DNA of 64,000 nucleotides from Trichopria drosophilae (taxonomy: Eukaryota; Arthropoda; Insecta; Hymenoptera; Diapriidae): the NCBI GenBank assembly GCA_030407085.1, contig CM059582.1, positions 141,067,501 to 141,131,500 on the forward strand, given 5' to 3'. The notes below the pieces were generated by a model. It did not search any database. It saw nothing but the letters and a program-made list of their open reading frames with translations, and was not told where the DNA came from. Below, in pieces: positions 55,064 through 64,000 of this stretch. The first letter of the stretch is position 1. Every line of letters starts with the position of its first letter. Both the position numbers and the translations under genes were made by a program.

Positions 55064-55439
55064 TAGGAAGATGAAATGGATTATCTGAAATTATTAGGAT
55101 TTTAATAAAGAGAGAGGGAAACTTGGAAAAACCAATCGGGTAGTTAGATAATTTATAATATTCATATTGTTATATCGTGTCAATAACATTAAGCTCATTT
55201 CATAACCATCCTAAACATTTTATTTCTATTCAAGAATAAAAATGAAAAGAAAACGAAAATTATTATACCGTACAAAAAAAAAGTCTAATCAATGAAAAAA
55301 TGAACGGACAGAAGCTACAAAAAATAAAAGAAGGACTAAAACAAAAGATTAAGGAAGGGAAGTAATTTGAATCAAGAATAAAACGAAATTGGGAAATTGA
55401 ATTGAAGAGAAAAAAGAAGAAGCAGAAAGAAAAAGAACT

Positions 55440-55640
55440 GAAACAAAAGAAGAAATAAGATGCCCGCGAAAGGGCCATGTATATTCTACTTGTGCTATGT
55501 TTGCGGTCAACCTGGTGTCATTTAACTAGGTGCCCAAAATGTTCCCCAGAATATCAGGCTGGTCCGCATCCGTCATCATCGGGTTAGCGTGCCACTCATC
55601 CGAGACAAGGATACAACCCAAAATAATCCCTAGGGTTGTT
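55440..55640 (+). pseudogene. Cys-rich 3' tail of the Gypsy element
   Basis: After a Lys/Glu-rich stretch (55240-55455), frames read CYVCGQPG and, shifted, HLTRCPKCSPEYQAG. A basic tail with a zinc-knuckle-like CxxCxxPGC---CPxC is found at the 3' end of some arthropod Gypsy pol genes, downstream of integrase. Frameshifts break it. The role of the tail is unclear; it may bind nucleic acid. Confidence 0.45.
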
Positions 55641-56198
55641 GCCTTCCTTAACTACCTTGTGTATTTTAAAGAAAAGGGTATTTGCTGTTTCATTCATTTT
55701 ATTGCATTTTATTCGGTAATATTATAATTTAAATGATAACCAATTCACTCGGAGATTATATTACCTATATTAGACTTGCGTACCTTTGGTCAGGGAGGGA
55801 GGAGGCGTAACGGTGTTAATTTATTCCCTACCTTTACGAGTTATCGACCGTTGGTAAACTTTTCTCGTTGGATGGAGAAACTTTAATTTTTAAGAAATTA
55901 ACAGTGTATTTTATATGCGGAATTATAAATAAAACATAAGAATCTCCCGGTGAACTGAATTACTCGAAATTTATTAAATTGTTCTAGTATAATTTGTTAT
56001 ATTTGGTTTATTTCTTTTTGTTTGGTATGACCATGGCTGAGTCTCTATAATAGAAATGGACCGTCAGGAGTCATTATTGTAGTTATCGTCGGCAACCAAA
56101 TTGTTCTTATTCTTGTGCAAAGTTCATCGCTGTAGGACAAGGAAGGTTAATATTCACGATGCGCATTCTTTTAAGTCGCTATTCTACCGGGACTTCCT
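55641..56198. other. Possible Gypsy 3' end, not resolved
   Basis: A purine-rich GGGAGGGAGGAGGCG at about 55793-55808 is followed by TAACGGTGTTAATTTATTCCC and may be the polypurine tract and LTR start of the Gypsy element. There is no second LTR in the window to confirm it. Confidence 0.3.
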
Positions 56199-56202
56199 TT
56201 AA

Positions 56203-57100
56203 CCCATTAACGCCCAAGAGGACACAAATTTCACCAAGATTTTCGAAATATGTCCTGACATTAAAAACCAATTAAAACAATGTTAGATAAAACATTTTCG
56301 ACGTAAAATTGATCGATCTTTCCGAATTGATTAAAAAATCAATCGAGCCCATTCCAAAAAAGTTATGCTCGGTTTTTCACACAAAAAATCAGACTTTTTC
56401 ACTGACAAATATTTTTCATTTCACATTGGAAACGGTTAGGGAGGCATAGGGAAACAGAATTTTTTTATTTGAAAATGATAGACTTTCTCAAAAAATGTTG
56501 CGAAACAAAAAGTTCTTAGAATCAATCAAAGAAAACCTCGAAATTTTTTCACAATTTTTCTACAAATTTATATATTTTTTTAAAATTTTGCAATTTTGAA
56601 AATGAAGAAAAGTGTTTTAAAAATTCTGAAAAAATTTGAGCGCATTTTTTGATCAATTCTAAAAACTTTTTGATCAACTACATTTTCTCCGAAAGCCTAT
56701 CATTTTCGAATAAAAAATTCAGAATCTTTTCGCCGTTCTATTCGTGTTTAAGCCTCCATTTTGACAGTTTCCAACTTTATTTTCACAATATTATCATGTA
56801 TTTTAAATTTAAAGCATTGATGACACGATATTTTCACCGATCAGTGATCTCCGTAACCGTTTCCAATGTGAAAATGCCGATTAAAAAATATTTGGCAGTG
56901 AAAAAATCTGTTGTTTTTTTTGAAAAACCAAGCATAACTTTTTTGGAATGGGCTCGATTGATTTTTTAATAGCAGATTCGGATAGATCGATCAATTTCAC
57001 GTCGAAAATGTTTTATCTAAAATTTTTTGAATTGGTTGTTATTGTCAAGAAATATTCCGAAAATGTTGGTGAAATTTTTGTCGTCTTGGGCGTTAATGAG
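56203..57100. mobile_element. piggyBac-type MITE, largely palindromic, TTAA flanks
   Basis: Flanked by TTAA at 56199-56202 and 57101-57104. The left end CCCATTAACGCCCAAG pairs with a right end whose reverse complement is CTCATTAACGCCCAAG. Pairing continues through TTTCACCAA, GATAAAACATTTTCGACGT, AATTGATCGATCT, ATCGAGCCCATTCCAAAAAA and, less perfectly, far into the middle. The whole 898 bp can nearly fold back. TTAA target sites with CCC-starting ends are the piggyBac signature. There is no transposase, so it is non-autonomous. Confidence 0.8.
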
Positions 57101-57104
57101 TTAA

Positions 57105-58040
57105 CTCAGTGAGCTCTATCGGTTAATGTTCATGGCATCCATTTAAGAAGACTTCCACCTCGTTTAACATTTCTATGCCGGTCGGCATTTTAATAATTAT
57201 GTGCTGTCCTAAATATTTACCTATATTATAGTTATATTTTATACCGTTTTCTATGGCCGGCTATTTGAGCGATCTTTGTTTTTCCGAATACATTCAACTG
57301 ACGCCATCTATTGACAATGAAGGGTTTCGACGGTGGGTCCTGACTCATTCACACTCGATCCAAACGTCAACGACGGAGTTTCGGTATTATTTTTTAGTTA
57401 ATAAATTTAAGATCCATTATCTAAATTAGTTCCGGATATCTATTTGAAATTATTTTAAAGTCGTTTCTAATTAAATAAAATTCAAATAATTCATACCGAA
57501 TTTATTGGAATATATTAACTCCCATCATAATATAGACGAATGTCATACCGCCTCGTATAATAGTTTAATCTTCAAGTGAATTTGGTGCCAAGTGTTATTC
57601 TCAGGATTTACTTTGGACTACCAATCCTTAATTTTGTACTGCGAATTTTGTAAGGTTTTACTCCACTATTCTATAAAATCCCAAAATTCAATGATAACTA
57701 AGTACTAGTAAATAAAGGAAAATAAAGATACTTGATCCCGAAAGTTCTTACCCTGAATATTTATCTATTTAATTAAAGCTTCGCACGAGTAAAGAGTCTC
57801 TGTAAGCCCCATGCCAAAAATGCCCCTTTTTCGTGCCACGAATATTGAAACTTTTTTTATGCCAATTGGTTACATATGATGACCCAATAATCTCTACAAA
57901 ATTTTTAAGTGAGCATATTCCCCGTTTCGGAAATATGAGAGGTAAAAGTTGACCATGTCCAATAAAAAATGTACATCAATTTCACATTTATACTCGAATA
58001 ATAATGTTTAAAAAAATCAGACGATATGGTTCTTTACAGA
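57105..58040. other. AT-rich stretch, nothing recognised
   Basis: No gene or clear repeat boundary. The last 250 bp may be the outer part of the element whose repeats follow. Confidence 0.35.
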
Positions 58041-58250
58041 TTTTTGCTGCTGATTACGAATCTGAAGTCAGATTTTAAAAATTCAAAATGGCCGATCCAA
58101 TATGGCGGACGACTTTTTTGAAAATCGATCTAATTTGTCTAAAAATTATTACTCGGGGGTTTTTGGGGCCGCTGATTACGAATCTGAAGTCATATTTTAA
58201 AAATTGAAAATGTCAATTCCAAAATGGCGGACGACGTTTAAAAAATCTAA
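58040..58250 (+). repeat. Two diverged copies of the 121-bp foldback-arm repeat
   Basis: GCTGATTACGAATCTGAAGTCA recurs about 122 bp apart, each followed by ATTTTAAAAATT, CAAAATGGCCGATCC (or a variant) and ATGGCGGACGAC. The layout and boxes match the 121-bp units in the arms at 15.7-16.0 and 21.1-21.6 kb, but with many changes. It is likely a fragment of a related element. Confidence 0.65.
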
Positions 58251-58804
58251 TATCATTATATCATCATTTTTAATATTGGTTACCGGATGTAAAAATGTGA
58301 CCCCCGAGGGTAATGGTTAAATAAAGGAAATAAAGTAACCGTTATAATAGGATGCAACGTTTTTTAATTATACTAAAGAAATATTTTTTCCGTTCGATTA
58401 ACATATAAAGTATTTAATAAAGTCTTGTTTAGTACATAATTCATTGAAGACACGCATAAAATTAATAGCAATCGTATTTCACGTCGGTTGAAAAATTCAA
58501 TTTTACACCCTAAATTTGTGCGTATAAAGTCGCAATGTAAATTCCCTATCCTTTCGAGTTTATAATTTGACGCATAAACGCGTATTTTATTATCTTGTAT
58601 AACAAAAAATGATGTTCGTGACAAGGGCGTAAACAAGTTTTGCATCATCAAGTGATTCTAATAGATGGCGATCGCTTGTAGGTGTAAGAGTTGTTTTTAC
58701 GCCCTAGCTATGGAAATAGCGACTTTTCAGATGAATAGTACACCCACGTTCAGAATAACTATCCGAAAAATTTACGTCTAAGTCGAAAAATGGCAACATG
58801 GCGT
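58251..58804. other. Spacer before the satellite
   Basis: No supported feature. A minus-strand open frame near 58373-58651 has no resemblance to known families. Confidence 0.35.
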
Positions 58805-61800
58805 TAGTAATTTATCAGTTCGCAGGTGATTTGCTTTCGGAGTTAACAAAAAAGAACGAAACATAATTTTAAAACTATTACTACTTATATCGATGCTAAA
58901 AGTTCCCAAATAATGTAAATTTACAGTCGATAAGTGATTTTCGCATTTGATTTCCTGTCGGGTGAACTAAAATTATCAAATCACAATTTCAAAACTATTA
59001 CTACTGATATCGATGTTGAAAGTTCCAAAACGAAGTAAATTTCCAGTCGTTAAGTAATGTTCGCAGTTGATTTCCTTTCGGAGTTAAAAAACAAGAGCGT
59101 AACATAATTTTAAAACTATTACTACATATATCGATGCTAAAAGTTCCTAAATAATGTAAATTTACAGTCGATAAGTGATGTTCGCAGTTGATATGCTTTC
59201 GGAGTTAACAAAAAAGAGCGAAATATAATTTTAAAACTATTACTACTTATATCCATGCTAAAAGCTCCTAGATCATGTAAATTTACAGTCGTTAAGTGAT
59301 GTTCGCAGTTGATTTGCTTTCGGAGTTAACAAACAAGAGCGTTACATAATTTTGAAACTATTACTACTTATATCGATGCTAAAAGTTCCTAAATAATGTA
59401 AATTTTCACTCGTTAAGTGATGTTCGCAGTTGATTTGCTTTCGGAGTTAACAAAAAAGAGCGTAACATAATTTTGAAACTATTACTACTTATATCGATGC
59501 TAAAAGATCCTAAATAATGTAAATTTCCACTCGTTTAGTAATGTTCGCATTTGATTTGCTGTCTGGTAAACTAAAATTATCAAATCATAATTTTAAATCT
59601 ATTACTACTGATATCGATGCTAAAAATTCGAAAACGAAATAAATTTCCAGTCGTTAAGTAATGTTCGCAGTTGACTTCATTTCGGAGTTAACAAAAAAAA
59701 GCGAAACATAATTTTAAAACTATTACTACATACATCGATGCTAAAAGTTCCTAAATCATGTAAATTTACAGTCGATAAGTGAGGTTCGCATTTGATTTGC
59801 TGTCGGGTGAACTAAAATTATCAAATCACAATTTCAAAACTATTACTACTTATATCGATGTTAAAAGTTCCAAAACGAAGTAAATTTCCAGTCGTTAAGT
59901 AATGTTCGCTGTTGATTTCCTTTCGGAGTTAACAAAGAAGAGCGTAACATAATTTTAAAACTGTTACTACTTATATCGATGATGAAAGTTCCTAAATAAT
60001 GTATATTTCCACTTGTTAAGTAATGTTCGCATTTGATTTGCTGTCGGGTGAACTAAAATTATCAAATCATTATTTTAAAACTATTACTACTTATATCGAT
60101 GTTAAAAGTTCCAAAACGAAGTAAATTTCCAGTTGTTTAGTAATGTTCGCAGTTGACTTCGTTTCGGAGTTAACAAAAAAGAGAGAAACATCATTTTAAA
60201 ACTATTACTACATATATCGATGCTAAAAGTTCCTAAATCATGTGGATTTATAGTCTTTAAATGATGTTCGCAGTTGATTTGCTTTCGGAGTTAAAAAAAA
60301 AAGCGAAACATAATTTTAAAACTATTACTACTCATATCGATGATAAAAGATCCTAATTAATGTAAATTTCCACTCGTTTAGCAATGTTCGCATTTGATTT
60401 GTTGTCGGGTAAACTAAAATTATTAAATCATAATTTTAAAACTAATACTACATATATCGATGCTAAAAGTTCCTAAATCATGTAAATTTACAATCGTTAA
60501 GTGATGTTCGCATTTGATTTGCTGTCGGGTGAATTAAAATTCTCAAATCACAATTTCAAAACTATTACTACTGATATCGATGTTGAAAGTTCCAAAACGA
60601 AGTAAATTTCCAGTCGTTAAGTAATGTTCGCAGTTGATTTCCTTTCGGAGTTAAAAAACAAGAGCGTAACATAATTTTGAAACTATTACTACTTATATCG
60701 ATGCTAAAAGTTCCTAAGTGGTGTTCGCAGTTGATTTGCTTCCGGAGTTAACAAAAAAGAGCGTAACATAATTTTGAAACTATTACTACTTATATCGATG
60801 CTAAAAGCACCTAAATGATGTAAATTTTCAGTCGTAAAGTAATGTTCGCAGTTGATTTGCTTTCGCAGTTAACAAAAAAGAACGAAACATAATTTTAAAA
60901 CTATTACTACTTATATCCATGCTAAAAGCTCCTAAATCATGTAAATTTACAGTCGATAAGTGATGTTCGCATTTGATTTGCTGTCGGGTGAACTAAAATT
61001 ATCAAATCACAATTTCAAAACTATTACTACTTATATCGATGTTAAAAGTTCCAAAACGAACTAAATTTCCAGTCGTTAAGTAATGTTCGCTGTTGATTTC
61101 TTTTCGGAGTTAACAAAGAAGAGCGTAACATAATTTTAAAACTATTACTACATATATCGATGCTAAGTTTCCTAAATAATGTAAATTTACAGTCGATAAG
61201 TGATGTTCGCAGTTGATATGCTTTCGGAGTTAACAAAAAAGAGCGAAATATAATTTTAAAACTATTACTACTTATATCCATGCTAAAAGCTCCTAGATCA
61301 TGTAAATTTACAGTCGTTAAGTGATGTTCGCAGTTGATTTGCTTTCGGAGTCAACAAACAAGAGCGTAACATAATTTTGAAACTATTACTACTTATATCG
61401 ATGCTAAATTTCCTAAATCATGTAAATTTACAGTCGATAAGTGATGTTCGCATTTGATTTGCTGTCGGAGTCAACAAACAAGAGCGTAACATAATTTTGA
61501 AACTATTACTACTTATATCGTTGCTAAAAGATCCTAAATAATGTAAATTTCCACTCGTTTAGTAATGTTCGCATTTGATTTGCTGTCTGGTAAACTAAAA
61601 TTATCAAATCATAATTTTAAATCTATTACTACTGATATCGATGCTAAAAATTCGAAAACGAAATAAATTTCCAGTCGTTAAGTAATGTTCGCAGTTGACT
61701 TCATTTCGGAGTTAACAAAGAAGAGCGTAACATAATTTTAAAACTGTTACTACTTATATCGAAGCCAAAAGTTCCTAAATCATGTGGATTTATAGTCGTT

Positions 61801-64000
61801 AAATGATGTTCGCAGTTGATTTGCTTTCGGAGTTAAAAAAAAAGCGAAACATAATTTTAAAACTATTACTACTTATATCGATGATAAAAGATCCTAATTA
61901 ATGTAAATGTCCACTCGTTAAGTAATGTTCGCATTTGATTTGTTGTCGGAGTTAACAAAAAAGAGCGTAACATAATTTTAAAACTATTACTACTTATATC
62001 GATGCTAAAAGTTCCTAAATAATGTAAATTTTCAGTCGTTAAGTGATGTTCGCAGTTGACTTGCTGTCGGGTGGACTAAAATTATCAAATCATAATTTCA
62101 AAACTATTGATACTTATATCGATGTTAAAAGTTTTAAAACAAAGTAAATTTCCAGTCGTTAAGTAATGTTCGCAGTTGATTTGCTTTCGGAGTTAACAAA
62201 AAAGAGCGTAACATAATTTTAAAACTATTACTACTCATATCGATGATAAAAGATCCTAATTAATGTAAATTTCCACTCGTTTAGCAATGTTCGCATTTGA
62301 TTTGTTGTCGGGTAAACTAAAATTATTAAATCATAATTTTAAAACTAATACTACATATATCGATGCTAAAAGTTCCTAAATCATGTAAATTTACAATCGT
62401 TAAGTGATGTTCGCAGTTGATTTGCTTTCGGAGTTAACAAAAAAGAGCGTAACATAATTTTAAAACTATTACTACTTATATCGATGATAAAAGCACCTAA
62501 ATAATGTAAATTTCCACTCGTTAAGTAATGTTCGCATTTGATTAGTTGTCGGGTGGACTAAAATTATCCAACCATAATTTTAAATTATTACTACGTATAT
62601 CGATGCTAAAAGTTCCTAAATCATGTAAATTTCCAGTCGTTAAGTAATGTTCGCTGTTGATATGCTTTCGGAGTTAACAAAAAAGAGCGAAATATAATTT
62701 TAAAACAATTACTACTTATATCCATGCTAAAAGCTCCTAGATCATGTAAATTTACAGTCGTTAAGTGATGTTCGCAGTTGATTTGCTTTCGGAGTCAACA
62801 AACAAGAGCGTAACATAATTTTGAAACTATTACTACTTATATCGATGCTAAAAGTTCCTAGATAATGTAAATTTTCACTCGTTAAGTGATGTTCGCAGTT
62901 GATTTGCTTTCGGAGTTAACAAAAAAGAGCGAAACATAATTTTAAAACTATTACCACTTATATCGATGCTAAAAGCACCCAAATGATGTAAATTTTCAGT
63001 CGTAAAGTAATGTTCGCTGTTGATTTGCTTTCGGAGTTAACAAAAAAGAGCGTAACATAATTTTGAAACTATTACTACTTATATCGATGCTAAAAGATCC
63101 TAAATAATGTAAATTTCCACTCGTTTAGTAATGCTCGCATTTGATTTGCTGTCTGGTAAACTAAAATTATCAAATCATAATTTTAAATCTATTACTACTG
63201 ATATCGATGCTAAAAATTCGAAAACGAAATAAATTTCCAGTCGTTATGTAATGTTCGCAGTTGACTTCTTTTCGGAGTTAACAAAAAAGTGCGAAACATA
63301 ATTTTAAAACTATTACTACATATATCGATGCTAAAAGTTCCTAAATCATGTAAATTTACAGTCGATAAGTGATGTTCGCAGTTGATTTGCTTTCGGAGTT
63401 AACAAAAAAGAGCGAAACATAATTTTAAAACAATTACTACTTATATCGATGCTAAAAGCACCTAAATGATGTAAATTTTCAGTCGTAAAGTAATGTTCGC
63501 AGTTGATTTGCTTTCGCAGTTAACAAAAAAGAACGAAACATAATTTTAAAACTACTACTACTTATATCGATGCTAAAAGCTCCTACATAATGTAAATTTC
63601 CCATCGTTAAGTGATGTTCGCATTTGATTTGCTGTCGGGTGGACTAAAATTATCAAATCATAATTTTAAAACTATTGCTACTTATATCGATGCTAAAAGT
63701 TCCAAAACGAAGTAAATTTTCAGTTGTTAAGTGATGTTCGCTGTTGATTTCTTTTCGGAGTTAACAAAGAAGAGCGTAACATAATTTTAAAACTATTACT
63801 ACATATATCGATGCTAAAAGTTCCTAAATAATGTAAATTTACAGTCGATAAGTGATGTTCGCAGTTGATATGCTTTCGGAGTTAACAAAAAAGAGCGTAA
63901 CATAATTTTGAAACTATTACTACTTATATCGATGCTAAAAGATCCTAAATAATGTAAATTTCCACTCGTTTAGTAATGTTCGCATTTGATTTGCTGTCTG
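58805..64000. repeat. 120-bp satellite array, about 43 monomers, two monomer types
   Basis: The unit of about 120 bp contains ACTATTACTACTTATATCGA, TGCTAAAAGTTCCTAAAT, ATGTAAATTTACAGTCG and AAGTGATGTTCGCAGTTG. It ends in one of two ways. Type A has TTCGGAGTTAACAAAAAAGA; type B has TGTCGGGTGAACTAAAATTA. Type B monomers usually have GCATTTG in place of GCAGTTG, and are often followed by a monomer with TTCCAAAACGAA. One monomer near 60711 is shortened by about 30 bp. The array begins near 58805 and continues past the window. No genes; short open frames within are repeat artefacts. Confidence 0.95.

Noticed and set aside
58805..64000. Transposon array or gene family in the right end
   Set aside because: The monomers are 120-bp tandem units with stops in all frames and no termini; plain satellite.

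Overview
The window is AT-rich eukaryotic DNA made almost entirely of transposable-element remains, plus a satellite array at the right end. No confident host gene is visible. The mix of R1-clade, Jockey and CR1-like LINEs, BEL/Pao and Ty3/Gypsy retrotransposons, a Penelope-like relic, tRNA-derived SINEs and MITEs points to an insect or another arthropod. I cannot name the order. The density of nested elements and the satellite suggest pericentromeric or other heterochromatic DNA.

Layout, left to right. 1-7.6 kb: a Ty3/Gypsy pol relic (-), a MITE, a tRNA-derived SINE, an unidentified decayed ORF, and an internally deleted R1-clade LINE (-). 7.6-15.4 kb: a Penelope-like RT relic (-) with a hammerhead-like motif upstream of it, a second SINE, a LINE 3' end and two MITEs in otherwise featureless AT-rich DNA. 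15.4-21.9 kb: a 6.5-kb structure with long inverted arms built from a 121-bp repeat, with a CR1-like LINE (+) between the arms. 22.2-24.9 kb: another CR1-like LINE (-). 25.9-32 kb: an R1-type ORF2 (+) split by about 3.8 kb of GC-rich, LTR-like and minisatellite sequence. 32.6-41 kb: a gag relic, a 46-bp minisatellite, a reversed SINE copy, a CR1-like LINE (+) and a BEL/Pao relic (-).

43.4-55.6 kb is the clearest piece of history. A Gypsy integrase gene (+) is cut by a Jockey LINE (-) with a 9-bp target duplication. The Jockey ORF1 is itself cut by a 6.9-kb LTR retrotransposon (-) that has two LTRs of about 960 bp. That youngest element keeps an open gag and a textbook -1 frameshift signal (TTTAAAC next to the gag stop). 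Its pol has lost the catalytic core of the reverse transcriptase and carries three in-frame TAG codons, so it probably depends on other copies. 56.2-57.1 kb is a TTAA-flanked piggyBac-type MITE. 58.8-64 kb is a 120-bp satellite with two monomer types that runs off the window edge.

No genes act together as a host pathway here. The functional links are within elements (gag-pol, ORF1-ORF2) and between parasite layers. All calls come from reading the sequence and remembered family motifs. No database search or alignment program was run, and outer boundaries of decayed elements are approximate.
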